Assembly (NCBI GenBank): GCA_021397845.1
Contig: CM038040.1
Location: forward strand, 60,590,088 to 60,654,087
DNA length: 64,000 bases
Direction: 5' to 3'
From: Areca catechu
Lineage: Eukaryota > Streptophyta > Magnoliopsida > Arecales > Arecaceae
This document shows, in pieces, positions 22,933 through 33,782 of this stretch; position 1 is the first letter of the stretch; every line of letters starts with the position of its first letter. The notes beneath the pieces are model-generated. The model had not been told where the DNA came from. It saw only the letters and a list, made by a program, of their open reading frames with translations, and did no database searches. A program made the translations under genes and the position numbers.

Positions 22933-22944
22933 GCTCTGATACCA
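22933..22944 (-). other. Sire-1 primer binding site
   Basis: Plus-strand gctctgatacca is the complement of TGGTATCAGAGC and lies two bases from the 5' LTR. It fixes the minus orientation. Confidence 0.9.
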
Positions 22945-22946
22945 CT

Positions 22947-24406
22947 TGTTGCCCAGAAATGGAGCCCAAGAGGGGGATGAATTAGGTCTTTTAAAAATTT
23001 AAACAACTATGTACTGGTCTTGATGTGTTTGTGAAGCAAAGTGATTAAACTCTAAATGAATATGCAGTGGATGATAGCAAATTAAAGACAAGTATTAAAG
23101 AGCAAATAGTAGAGAGAGCAATCACACACAAACACAAGATTTTATAGTGGTTCGGTGCAATCCAAGCACCTACATCCACTCCCCAAATCTCTCTTGGAGA
23201 TTTTTACTATAATCTCCTCAAGATTACAGCCGACTTATTTTGCAAGGCTCACAAGTCAAAATCTAAGTTTTTTTTTTCACCTAGGCTCATCAACAACCTT
23301 TACAACTTATTTTATCTTCGAGATCACAATTAAATCCTAGTTGGTTTTGTACCTTTGGATCATCAACAACCTTAACAACCTACTTTCAAAAACCCTTAAA
23401 AGCTAGGTCAGCAAAGAATAAAGTTAAAGATACAAGAATAAAAGTACAATCAAACTCTCTTCTAGAGTGGAATATGGAAGCTTTGAGGCTCTTGAAGATG
23501 CTTATCTTGTCTTCTCTTTTGAATCTTCTCAAAGACACTTTTGGAAAGTTGAGATATAGGCTTGTAAACTTTTTCAATAAAATCTTTCCTTTTTGGCTTT
23601 TGGAAGTGAAGTTCTTGAAAGAATATTTTCTTTGTGTGTTCAATTCTTCAGGAATGAGTTTGGTGAAGCTTAAATACTTTAAAAACTTTCAAAAAATGGT
23701 TTGAGACCGTTGGAGGATCAAAACTAGTCGTTGGGAGCTTGAAAGGATGAAATCTGCCTCTTAGAAAATAGAGCCCTTAAAGCTGTCAAAACCCGTGAGT
23801 CAACACTTGACTTCTAGGTGTCGACACTTGGTTTCCAGGTATCGACACTTGGTCCTACAGGTATCGATACTTGAATTTCATGTATCAACACTTGAATCTC
23901 ATATGTCGACACTTGACACAAAACACTCCAAATGGCATTGTTCTGTATTTTCAAAAATCTCAGGCCTTGAGTCGACACTTGAATTTTAGGTGTCGACACT
24001 TATGTTTCAGGTGTCAACACTTAAGTTCTAAGTATCGACACTTGGCATGCCAGAGAAGAATTTTTGCATGCCAGTTTTTGAAGTGTCAACACTTGGGGAG
24101 TCATGAGTCGACACTTGGTTTTGCAGCTTGCCAAAAACATATGCCAACCTCCTAAATTCACAAAGATCTTCAATCAAACTTTAATTCATCTATTGTAAAC
24201 CATGATTGATCAATTTTAGGCTTTTTTCAGATGAGAAGACTTCTTAAATTATGAAAATTGCTTAGCTTTCAATGAGTGCCATGAAACTTTTATATTGAGA
24301 ATTTGAGATTCCTGTATCCTGAAACTAATAACTATAATTGAAACATTAGTATAAACTATGTACTCAATATTTTGTTAGTCACCAAAATCAAGGGCTAAAG
24401 CCAACA
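22947..24406 (-). repeat. Sire-1 5' LTR
   Basis: Plus-strand ends are tgttgcccag and gccaaca. It is collinear with the 3' LTR at 13662-15106 and includes the palindrome cluster near 23800-24120. Divergence from the other LTR is modest (scattered substitutions, few indels). Confidence 0.92.
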
Positions 24407-24411
24407 ATTAG

Positions 24412-24893
24412 GCTTAGGCCTGAGCGATTCCCACCAGGGATCATTAAGAAGCTACATGCTCACAGAGCTGGACCCTTTAGAGTGATAAAGAAGGTCAGAC
24501 CCAATGCCTATGTGCTAGATCTGCCCCTGGATTTTGCATTAGCTCTACCTTCAATATCGCGAACTTAGTTGAGTATAGGGGGCCAGCAGTGATTCCTAGT
24601 GAGTCCTTTGGACCTAACCCATCCTTTGAGAGCGAACCCAACCCAGAGTGTCCACCATTAAATCTTCTTAGGAGAAGAGAATGAATCGAGCGTATCCTGG
24701 ACGATCAAGTCATCATGCCCCGGGGCCGCAGCTATCAACACTACCTGGTCTGATGGCAAGGTCAACCCGAATCCAACGATTTGTGGATTACTCGAGAGGA
24801 CTTGCAGCGTCTTGACCCAGACCTTTTATAGAGATACTAGAGTCAGAGCGAGCCATACTTGACAGGGTCGAGATCCTCCCACCCTGGGAGAAT
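24412..24893 (+). pseudogene. pol: Gypsy-1 integrase C-terminus and chromodomain-like tail
   Basis: This continues pol after Sire-1: RLRPERFPPGIIKKLHAHRA, then AYVLDLPLDFAL, and after several stops a chromodomain-like block near 24730-24830 (YLV, WQGQPESNDLWITREDLQR, LDPDLL). The last codons before the LTR read SEPYLTGSRSSHPGRIGA. The chromodomain is characteristic of chromoviruses, where it helps direct integration. The final 15 residues recur in the two non-autonomous elements of this window. The polypurine-like ctgggagaat abuts the LTR. Confidence 0.82.
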
Positions 24894-26366
24894 TGGTGCA
24901 GCCACCAGGATCAGGCAGAGACTTTTAAACCCTCTATGGTTTCTGACTAGAGTTATTAGGGATTTTTATTTATTTTGAGTCCTGTAATAAAGGCATGTCC
25001 TATTTAGTCCCAAATTAGAGTTTGAGTCATGTTTTTGATATCATTGACTCTTGTTTTGATACCATTAAGTCCTATTTTGATATCATTGAGCCCTATATTT
25101 AGAGTTCGATTCATACCATTAGGATTTTGGATCAGTCTTGGGATATGGTCAGCTTAGTTGAGCTAAGTTGGTTGAGTCAACTCATGTTGAGCCATTTATC
25201 ATTTTGAGTCTTGTAATCATGTCCTGTTTTATTGAGTTAAGTCCAGTCAGAGAAGACTCAAGCATGTGAAGGACCACACTCAGTGTGCCACCTCAGTAGA
25301 CACATGGAGTTCCAGTCCACCCTAGATTGCGCCACCCTAGGATTACTTGGAGGATTAGGAAGTCAGCCCATGCATGAGGAGTTGATGTCCACGCCCCAAG
25401 CACACCAAGTCCACACACCAATGGATATATTTCAATCCCTAGATTCAAGGATGCTTGCTTAGGAATGTTGTGGACCACCCGAAGCCCAAGATAGAAGTTA
25501 TTTGGCACCCCTCATGGTCCCCACTTGGCCGCCTACTACATACCATGTTTGGAGGGTGTTTTATATGGAATGAAAGTGATTTCTTCCATGTTTTTAGCCC
25601 CACACTTTAGGAAGAAAGTGGACGCCCCTTTATTTCCTTGTTTTCTTTTGCTTGGGCCCTAAGTCTCATGACTCTATATAAGGGACCCCTTTGTAAAAAA
25701 ATAACCACTTATTCGTGAAATAAAAAGTCTTCTTGAGTTATTTGCTTTGTATTTTGTCTTTCGTAAGGAGTGGGTGTGAGACCCGTGATTCCCATCAAGC
25801 CTCTTGTGCCAAGCCTGCAAGCCTCCGATGAAGCCCTAGCCGCCCTGCAACCCCATCATCCTTGGATGCCCCACCTCTTGGCCGCCCCACATCTAACCCT
25901 TCCTTATTTTCTTCTTTCAATAATCTAAACTATTTCTCCCTTGTTTTCTAACCTTCCCTTGATGCTTTGCAGGTCCCTCGAAGTTCACAAATTTAGGATT
26001 CCATCCGACAAGCTTTCCGATCAGCAGATAGAAAGCCATGAATCTGCGGGATCTTCGGCTTGGTCTTCCAGGATGTAATTCGAGAGCATGGAGCGACCCC
26101 TTCATGGATTCATCATCAAATCACTGCCAGGTACATCCCCTATACTCACAAGTTATGACATTGTAGGAAAGCTAGCCCTATCAGGGCTTCCTAGCCTCAG
26201 CGGTCCTTTTCTTTTCATTATTTAGGGTCTACTTCATGTGCATGTTCTTCTATATTTTCTCTAGGATCCCCTGCTTAGAACTTTGGCTCTAAATTTGGGA
26301 TAACTAATCTTAACTCACCACTAAATAATAGTGAATTAGTTTGCATGCGTAAGTTGTCCCTCATCA
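24894..26366 (+). repeat. Gypsy-1 3' LTR
   Basis: It begins tggtgcagccacca and ends ccctcatca. The TATA box tatataag lies near 25675 with aaataaaaag downstream near 25717. It is collinear with 2103-3536. The following cttat is the right TSD copy. Confidence 0.9.
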
Positions 26367-26513
26367 CTTATCCTTCCAGGTGGAGCGCAGTGGAGGTGGA
26401 CCTGGCAAGCTGCTCCTCTAGGTTGGTAATGTACTTCCCCTCTCTACCTGCATGGCTTCATGACCCACCATGCGCATCTCCAGATCTCCCACAATGTCTT
26501 GGGACTCCTAGAG
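26367..26513 (-). pseudogene. Coiled-coil ORF of unknown function, middle piece
   Basis: This 147-bp sliver of old sequence lies between gypsy-1 and gypsy-2. The minus strand encodes ESQDIVGDLEMRMVGHEAMQ, a one-base frameshift, then KYITNLEEQLARSTSTALHL. It joins, after removing the two elements, to SDMEA.MRSLEAK on one side and VQSLQVRLDV on the other. It is rich in coiled-coil heptads and has stops. Confidence 0.6.
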
Positions 26514-27117
26514 TTTGGTGATGGGGGACAAAATGCACACTAATTACCCTGAAAACCCGTACGAATATCGATGCTTATAATAAACACAGGTTCAGAGGAA
26601 CATTCAAATAGGGTAGATTTTAAGTCATGCATTCCCTCATGCTAGGCTCAATAAAATGAGAAAGAATCAAGACTCAGAGATTGAGAAACCCCTGATCCAG
26701 GACATGCATGCATTTCAAAGGTTCATATCTAAAGCAAGGAAGGAGAAATAAAATCCTACGACAGTAATAACTACTTCCTATGGGATGAGTTCACTTATCC
26801 TTGGAAGATGAAGCCTGGGTGATCAATAGTCAACCATCCAACGCAGGGCATCAAGGGACTTGGTTGATGGTCAGGCTCCCTTCAAAGGCTTGATATCGGA
26901 AGAGGGACCCTACAAGGTTTAATCATGGATTAAATGAAAGAGCCCAAAACTAAAACATACGGCCCAAAACCAAAACACGGCCCGAAATAAAAAAAAAAAG
27001 AAACCAAAAGCTTTGTGGAATAGGGGACGTGATCCGAAACTGGGCGGAGGCTTCGCGGGGCAGTGGCTTGGAGAAGATGGCGTCGGGCGATCTCAGAGGG
27101 AAGCAGAGGCTTCGTTC

Positions 27118-27687
27118 TCAATGGGGAAGTCGACCTTCGGTGGTAGAATGGTAGAGCCGACATCCGGGAAGAGGCCGAGAGCTCAGGAGCAGGGAGGGGA
27201 GGATTCCGAACTGGGTAGAAGCTCTGTTGGGGCGGTGGTTCGGAGAAGAAGCCAGCGGTGGGGCGAGCTCTGAGGGAGGATGGTCTGGCAACAGGAGGAC
27301 CAGAGGAGGGGGGGTTTGGGAGATGGGAGGACCGGAGGAGGGAGGTTTGGGCGATGGGAGACCGGAGGAGGGAGATTTGGGCGATGGGAGACCGGAGGAG
27401 GGAGATCTGGCATCGGGTGGCTTGGGCCGTGGCGGATGCAATCGAATGGGCTGAGGACGAAGGTTACGGCGTCTCAGGTGATCGTGGAGGGAGTGGGCGG
27501 TGCAAGAGTTTCTTCTTGGTGGTGGGGTAGCAGTGGGCTTGGGGAAGATGATTGTGCTTTGGGGAAAGACGGTGGAGCTTTGGAGCAGACATAGGAGTTG
27601 TGGAGTAGATGGAGACGACAGCGGTCGATGGAGACGGTCATAGGAGGGAGGTGCATCGATCGGGGATGGCGTGGAATGGTTGTGCAA
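27118..27687 (-). other. Pro/Ser-rich open frame within the gypsy-2 LTR leader
   Basis: 189 codons are open on the minus strand, about 190 bp downstream of the TATA-like box. It has repeated SPSSGLPSPKPP-type units derived from the leader minisatellite. The other LTR keeps a related open frame (32654-33232, with SSGLPSPKPPSSDLLSPKPP). No known domain. It is more likely a by-product of GC-rich, stop-poor sequence than a gene, but it is retained in both LTRs. Confidence 0.3.
27290..27412. repeat. GC-rich minisatellite in gypsy-2 LTR
   Basis: About four units of roughly 30 bp of the form gaccggaggagggagatttg followed by ggcgatggga. A similar array of about four units is in the other LTR near 32860-32970. 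Confidence 0.75.
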
Positions 27688-27927
27688 TGGGACGATGGAG
27701 ATAGATGGGGCCTCGCACCCCTCAACGTCGCGTTCATGATGATGGCTTGGACAGGGCCTTGCACCCCTCGCCGTTATGACTGTAATGAAGGCACTCGGAG
27801 AAGCAATCGGAGAAGAAGACTAGTTTTTTTTTTCATTCAAATTCATCATCCCCTTCGTACAGAGATCGAGCCTTATTTAAAGGCTTCGAACGGATATTTC
27901 TAGAGTAATCAAAACATGTTTATCCGC

Positions 27928-28075
27928 TAACTAATCCAGGGATTAGTTACAAAATATAACTAATCCAGGGATTAGTTACAAAATATAACTAATCCAGGGA
28001 TTAGTTACAAAATATAACTAATCCAGGGATTAGTTACAAAATATAACTAATCCAGGGATTAGTTACAAAATATAA
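27928..28075. repeat. Five 29-bp palindrome-containing tandem repeats in U3
   Basis: Each unit contains ctaatccagggattag (7-bp arms ctaatcc/ggattag around ag) followed by ttacaaaatataa. Five near-identical copies are followed by a partial one. The 5' LTR has a single copy near 33490. On the minus strand they lie just upstream of the TATA-like box, where enhancer repeats of LTR promoters usually sit. Confidence 0.92.
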
Positions 28076-28338
28076 CTAATCCTAAGATTATGGTGGGGAG
28101 TTTGTTACAATAGGACTCCATGGGATTTTTTACCTTTTTTTAATTGCTAAAAATTGAAACAGAAAAAAGAGAAAATTCTGGAAGCTTCTAGAAATCTCCG
28201 AAACCTGGGATTCGGTTCAATCATGTCTCGAGTCGGCTCGGCGGTCTTGGGTCGGCTTGATGGTGCAGGTCCTATTCTCCTTGTTATGTGATCCAGATGG
28301 GTTCTTGAAGCTTGGTCTTGGTCTTGGTGTCCCCACCA

Positions 28339-31113
28339 TTTCTCCTGAGATGGGAAGAACTCAACCACGTTGAGTAAGGGTCTGTTTGGCTTTGATAATC
28401 TTCCAAGAGATCTGGATCAATGCGTTGCAAGTCCTCTCTGGTAATCCACGAGTCCTCTGATTCGGGACGACCTTGCCATCTTACCAAGTAGCGCTGATAG
28501 CTATTCTGTTAGGTACTGACTGCTTGATCATCCAGGATTCGCTCGATCTTCTCTCTTCGCTTAGGCCATTTTTGTGGACACTCCAGGGTAGGTTCTCTCT
28601 CAAGTAAAGGGTCAAGCCTGAATGCCTCACTAGGAATTACTGCTGGTTCCCTGTACTCAATTAGATCAAAAACATTGAAAGTTGAGCTAATGCCTAAATC
28701 AGGGGGTAACTCGAGCATATAGGCACTGGGTCCAATTTTCTTAATAATTTTATAGGGTCCAGCACTTTGGGAATGCAGTTTCTTGACGGTTCTAGGAGAA
28801 AACCGTTCAGGTCTGAGTCTTATCATGACAAAATCCCCTACAGAAAATTCTTTGAAATGTTTTCTAGAATCAGCTTGTCTTTTATAAACATCGTTACTCA
28901 TTTTGATCTTTTGAAAATTTCCTTATGCAATTTCTAATATGCTATGCAAAAGATTCGGCTTACTTAGATACTCTAGCATGCAATGGCAGGGGAATCAGAT
29001 CAAGTGGTTTATTAGGTTGGTACCCATGGACAATCTCGAAAGGGCTCTTACCGGTGGTCTTATTAACAGAACTATTGTAGGCGAACTCGGCTTTAGGTAA
29101 TAGCAGATCCCAATTCTTAACATTCTCACCTACAAGGCACCTAAGCAAGTTTTCAAGGCTTCAGTTCACTACTTCAGTCTAGACATCGGTTTGGGGGTGA
29201 TAGGCAGTAGAAAATTTTAACTTAGTCCCTAACATATGCCAGAGGGTCTTCCAAAAGTAACTGGTGAACCTTACATCTCTATCAGACACAATCATTTTAG
29301 GTAGGCTATGTAACCGAACTATTTCATATAGGAAAAGCTTGGCTACCTTAGAAGCATCATAAGTTTGACTACATGATAGGAAATGGGCCATTTTGGAAAA
29401 CCTATCAACCATAACAAAAATGGAGTCATGTTTCCTCTGGGTTCTAGGCAATCCTAACATAAAATCCATACTCAAATCTTGCCAGGGGCAATCAGGAATG
29501 GGCAAAGGGGTATACAAGCCGGTGTTCTATTTTTGCTGTTTGGCAACAATGCAGGTTCTACACCTAGTTACGATCTGGGCTACATCCCTTTTCAGACTTG
29601 GCCAAAAGAAATGTTCTTCAATAGCTAAGATGGTTTTATTCCTACCAAAATGTCCTGCTAATCCTCCTGCATGGGTCTCCCAGACTAAAAACTCTCTCAA
29701 AGAAGTTCTTGGGTTGCACAACTTACTTTCCTTGAACAGATAACCATCTAACAGGGTATAATGGCTGTATTCTCTAGATGGTCTTATACTCAAAGCTTGG
29801 TGAATCTTCTTGAAATCGGGACAGGTATTGTATTGCTCTCTGATTTGGTCAAACCCTACAACCTCAGTTTTAATGGTACTTAGAAGCAAGGATTGTTTGC
29901 TAAGGGCATCAGCTACCTTGTTTTCAGTTATGGCTCAATGTTTCAGTACAAAGGTATAAGCCTGAATGTACTCTACCCACTTAGCATGTCTAGGGTTTAA
30001 CTTTTTCTGGGAATTCAGGTATCTCAATGCCTCATGGTCAGAGTATAGCACAAACTCGTGTGGCAATAGGTAGTGTCTCCAGTACTTCAGTGCTTATACT
30101 AAGGCATAGAACTCCTTATCATAGGTCGAATGCCTAAGCTTAGCAACATTTAATTTCTCACTGAAAAAGGCTATCGGGTGGTTCACTTGGCTTAGGACTC
30201 CTATTCCAACACCTGAGGCATCACAAGCTACCAAGAACACTTTGGAAAAGTCGGGCAATCTCAGAATGGGTGCTTGGATCATCTTTTTCTTAAGTTCTAG
30301 GAAGGCTCTGTCGGTAGCTTTGGTCCACTCAAAGGCTCCCTTCCTAATATAGTCGATGATGGGTGAGACAATGGTGCTAAAATCCCGAATAAATCACCTA
30401 TAGAAAGTGGCTAGATCATGAAAACTACGGACATCAGAAACAATAGTGGGTACTGGCCACTCAACTATCGACTTAATCTTTTCTGAATCAGTTGATACTC
30501 CTTCGGGGGTTACGACAAATCCTAGAAAGATGACTCTATAGGTCAAGAACTCACATTTCCCTAGATTGGCATAGAGACTATCTTTCCTGAGGGCCATACA
30601 AACTTGTCTAAGATGGTTTAAGTGGTCCTCTTTGGTTATGCTATAAATTAGGATGACATCAAAATAGACTACCACAAACTTTCCTATGAACATCCTAAGG
30701 ACCTGGGTCATAATCCTCATGAAAGTACTGGGTGCATTGGACAGGCCAAAAGGCATTACTACCCACTCGTATAAACCATCCTTAGTCTTAAAGGCTATTT
30801 TTCACTCGTCCCCGGGTCTGATTCTAACCTGATGGTAGCCACTCTTAAGGTCAATTTTGGAAAAGATGGTGGCTCCTCCCATTATGTCTAACAGGTCATC
30901 TAGGCGGGGTATGGAGAATCTATACTTGATGGTGATCTTATTTATGGCATGGCTATCCATACACATCCTCCACGTGCCATCTTTCTTAGGTGTCAAAAGG
31001 GTTGGGATGGTGCAAGGACTTAAGCTTTCCCTAATGAAACCTTTCCTCAACAGTTCACTAACTTGCTTTTGTAACTCTTGGTGCTTAGTTGGGTTCATCC
31101 GGTAATGGGGCAA
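28339..31113 (-). pseudogene. pol: Gypsy-2 pol: RT, RNase H, integrase, chromodomain (degenerate)
   Basis: Minus-strand order: RT from near 31113 (LPHYRMNP, TPKKDGTWRMCMDSHAINK, FSKIDLKSGYHQVRIRPGDE), with YFDV at 30655-30666 in place of YFDD; RNase H near 30280 (VACDASGVGIGVLSQ); integrase zinc-binding region WETHAGG...CRTC near 29560-29660; catalytic core (SMDFMLGLPR, VSDRDVRF, TAYHPQTDV); C-terminal GPYKIIKKIGPSAYMLELPP; then the chromodomain-like YLVRWQGRPESEDSWITRED and LQRIDPDLLEDY near 28365-28480. There are about eight stops. The frame runs into the LTR through STWLSSSHLRRN at the polypurine position. Protease is absent. Confidence 0.88.
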
Positions 31114-31147
31114 GTTAGGCAGGGTGGATCCAGTAATGGGGCAAGTT
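31102..31147. repeat. Direct repeat at the gypsy-2 gag-RT deletion junction
   Basis: gtaatggggcaagtt occurs at 31102-31116 and 31133-31147. The second copy borders gag-derived sequence and the first borders RT. It marks where the rest of gag, protease and early RT are missing. Confidence 0.7.
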
Positions 31148-31360
31148 TTTGTCTCTCCTAGGGTTGGTCAGTGGAGAAAACGGGGTCTCAGGATCATGCT
31201 CAAACAATGGTCTAGGGGCTCTCTCCATAGAATCAAGTCTTGCCTCAAATTGGTTTAACCTATTGTCTATGTGAGTGGTCAATTAGGTAGACAATTGGGC
31301 AGACAATTGGGCAAAGTATTATAACATGGTCTTTAGCAGGGCTTCTTGTGGGTTGTCCAT
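31148..31360 (-). pseudogene. gag: Gypsy-2 gag remnant (N-terminus only)
   Basis: The minus-strand start MDNPQEALLKTMLQYFAQLS is followed by DNRLNQFEARLDSMERAPRP, which parallels the gypsy-1 gag N-terminus (MDNSNLKAQIRVL, MNQRFDQMETRL). It ends at the repeat junction with RT. The gag core and CCHC knuckle are missing. Confidence 0.75.
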
Positions 31361-32081
31361 GGATGACTCAGGCTGATGTGAGGTTCCTGCTCTAGTGGAC
31401 ATGAGTCAAGCACACAAAATCATCTAGGATCTACTAGACCTAGAATCTCAACTAGTTGCCTAAGTCAAGGTGACAAACCAGTCTGTAGTAACTCTGTTCT
31501 TGGCCAGGTAGGTGTAGGGGAGTGTAGGTCCATGATCACCAACCTTAGACACCAATCTGGGATTAACCAGGTAGGCGGACCAACTCACTAGCCCTGAGTC
31601 ACCAAGCCTAGACATCAAGAGTAGTAGCACACATAGAATAGGCTGACGCCATGAATAGATACTTAGTCTTGACTCGACCAGTTGGTGTCCCTAAGCTCTC
31701 TAGAGCAAAAGTACATTTCTACTGGATTTTAATTAAAAGCTTAGGTCCGAAATGCAGGGTGGTTATTTTGGGCTAAGGAAAGGTAATGAAGTCCTTCCCT
31801 TATATTATGATATTGCCGTCCTTAAGTAGCTTAATGCAAAATATGAAATGCACATTCCATGATCCTAATACAAACTAAGAAAATAGAAATGAAATACATA
31901 TATTTTTTCCTTTTTTTTTTGTATGCTTGCGATAAAATAACTGAAATAAAGAAATGAGGTAGAACTAAACTATGCAAAGAACTAATATGAACAGGATTTT
32001 AGCTAACAAAATGTTGTAGAAAAATAGTGAGTGAGCTAAACAAAATGCATGTCCTAACTGTGCTCTGATACCAAAGAAGGG
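31361..32081 (-). other. Gypsy-2 leader between primer site and gag
   Basis: Untranslated minus-strand leader, AT-rich near the primer site. Its first part resembles the 8900-9440 leader of gypsy-1 in composition and in short shared stretches (for example ctcttgactcgacc-like text). No other feature. Confidence 0.6.
32062..32073 (-). other. Gypsy-2 primer binding site
   Basis: Plus-strand gctctgatacca is the complement of TGGTATCAGAGC. Unusually, eight bases (aagaaggg) separate it from the LTR end at 32082. Confidence 0.85.
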
Positions 32082-33782
32082 TGATGGGGGATGAAATGTA
32101 CACTAATTACCCTAAAAACCCATACGAATATCGATGCTTATAATAAACACAAGTTCAAAGGAACATTCAAATTGGATAGATTTTAAGTCATTCATTCCCT
32201 CATACTAGGCTCAATAAAATGAGAAAGAATCAGGACTCAGATATTGAGAAACCCATGATCAAGGACATGCACGCATTTCAAAGGTTCAGATCTAAAGCAA
32301 GGAAGGAAAAATAAAATCCTATAATAGAAATAACTACTTCCTGTGCGATGAGTTCACTTATCCTCGGAAGATGCGGCCTGGGTGATCAATAGTCAGCCAT
32401 CCAACACAGGGCATCAGGGGACTTGGTTGATGGTTGGGCTCCCTTCAAAGGCTCAGTACCGGAAGAGGGACCCTATAAGGTTTAATCATGGATTAAATGA
32501 AAGAGCCCAAAACTAAAACATACGGCCCAAAACCAAAACATGGCCCAAAATTAAAAAAAAAAAACTGAAAGCTTTGTGGAACAGGGGACATGATCCGGAA
32601 CTGCGCGGAGGCTTCGGGGGGCAGTGGCTCAGAGAAGACGGCATCGGGCGATCTCAGAGGGAAGCAGAAGCTTCGTTCTTTAAAGGGAAGTCAGCCTTCG
32701 GCAGTAGAACGGCAGAGCCGATATCTAGGAAGAGGTTGAGAGCTCGGGAGTAGGGAGGGGAGGATTCCAAACTAGGTGGAAGCTCCGTTGGGGTGGTGGT
32801 CTGAAGAAGAAGCCGGTGGTGGGGCGAGCTCCGAGGGAGGATGGTCTGGCGACGGGAGGACCAGATGAGGGGGGTTTGGGCGACAGGAGGACCGAAGGAG
32901 GGAGGTTTGGGCGACAGGAGATCGGAGGAGGGAGGTTTGGGCGACGGGAGACCGGAGGAGGGAGATTTTGTGTCGGGTGGCTTGGGCCATGGCAGATGCG
33001 ATCGGACGGGCTGAGGACGAAGGTTACGACATCTCAGGTGACTGTGGAGGGAGTGGGTGGTGCAAGCGTTTCTTCTTGGTGGTGGGGTAGCAGTGGGCTT
33101 AGGAAAGATGATTAAGCTTTGGGGAAAGACAATGGAGCTTTGGAGCAGACGGAGGAGTTGTGGAGTAGACGAAGACGTCAACGATCGATGGAGATGGTCA
33201 TGGGAGGGAGGTGCAACGATCGGGGATGGCATGGAAGGGTTGTTAAGTGGGACGATGGAGATAGATGGGGCCTCGCATCCCTCAACGTCGTGGTCGCGAC
33301 GACAGCTCAGACAGGGCCTCGCACCCCTCGACGTTACAACTATAACGAAGGCACTCGGAGAAGTAATCGGAGAAGAAGACTAGTTTTTTTTTTTCATTCA
33401 AATTCATCGTCCCCTTCGTACAGAGATCGAGCCTTTTTAAAGGCTTTGAACGGATGTTTCCAGAGTAATCTAAACATGTTTATCCGCTAACTAATCCAAG
33501 GATTAGTTACAAAATATAACTAATCCTAAGATTGTGGCGGGGACTTTGTTACAATGGGATTCCATGGGATTTTTTACCTTTTTTTAATTGCTAAAAAATT
33601 AAACAAAAAAAAGAGAAAATTCTGGAAGCTTTTGGAAATCTCTGGAACCTGGGATTCGGTTCGACCGTGTCTCGAGTCGGCTCGGCGGTCTTGGGTTGGC
33701 TCGATGGTGCAGGTCCTATTCTCCTTGTTCTGTGATCCAGATGGGTTCTTGAGGCTTGGGCTTGGTCTTGGTGTCCCCACCA
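32082..33782 (-). repeat. Gypsy-2 5' LTR
   Basis: Plus-strand ends are tgatggggga and gtgtccccacca. It has one copy of the 29-bp palindromic unit near 33490 (ctaatccaaggattag) and a TATA-like TTTAAAAAGG on the minus strand near 33432-33442. It is collinear with the 3' LTR. Confidence 0.9.

Larger units (their letters stand above)
13662..24406 (-). mobile_element. Sire-1: Sirevirus-like Ty1/copia element with a third ORF
   Basis: It is a complete element of 10.7 kb. Plus-strand ends are tattgcccag (from tgttgccc) and gccaaca. It has two LTRs, a minus-strand primer site TGGTATCAGAGC at 22933-22944 and a polypurine tract. On the minus strand the order is gag with lysine-rich and coiled-coil sections, protease, integrase, RT, RNase H, then an extra ORF before the 3' LTR. 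Protease before integrase before RT identifies Ty1/copia. The UBN2-type gag, long internal region, extra ORF and abundant LTR palindromes point to the Sirevirus lineage. All genes carry stops or frameshifts. Confidence 0.9.
2103..26366 (+). mobile_element. Gypsy-1: Ty3/gypsy chromovirus with two nested insertions
   Basis: It has two LTRs (2103-3536 and 24894-26366), a primer binding site complementary to initiator Met-tRNA right after the 5' LTR, gag with a CCHC knuckle, protease, RT, RNase H, integrase and a C-terminal chromodomain-like tail: the gag-pol order of Ty3/gypsy chromoviruses. Long LTRs, a Met primer and the chromodomain suggest the Tekay/Del clade (inference). Flanking 5-mers ctcat and cttat are an imperfect TSD. 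Without the inserts at 3590-8588 and 13662-24406 the element is about 8.5 kb. It sits inside the old coiled-coil ORF. Many stops and a substituted RT active-site residue make it non-functional. Confidence 0.9.
26519..28338 (-). repeat. Gypsy-2 3' LTR
   Basis: 1820 bp, collinear with the 5' LTR but longer, mainly because of extra 29-bp repeats at 27928-28075. On the minus strand the order is U3 (with the repeats), a TATA-like TTTAAATAAGG at 27871-27881, then a GC-rich leader containing a minisatellite near 27290-27410 and an open Pro/Ser-rich frame (27118-27687). Confidence 0.9.
26519..33782 (-). mobile_element. Gypsy-2: Ty3/gypsy chromovirus, internally deleted
   Basis: Its LTRs are 26519-28338 and 32082-33782. 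A minus-strand primer site TGGTATCAGAGC lies at 32062-32073, eight bases from the 5' LTR. The minus-strand coding order is a gag start, then RT, RNase H, integrase and chromodomain. The rest of gag, protease and the RT N-terminus are missing. Plus-strand termini are tgatggggga and gtgtccccacca. Flanking tttgg (26514-26518) and cttgg (33783-33787) are an imperfect TSD. Domains resemble gypsy-1 closely, but the LTRs are different in sequence, so it is a related family in the opposite orientation. Confidence 0.9.

Noticed and set aside
27928..28075. CRISPR-like 29-bp repeat array
   Set aside because: The repeats are directly tandem with no spacers, lie inside an LTR of a plant element, and have no cas genes nearby.
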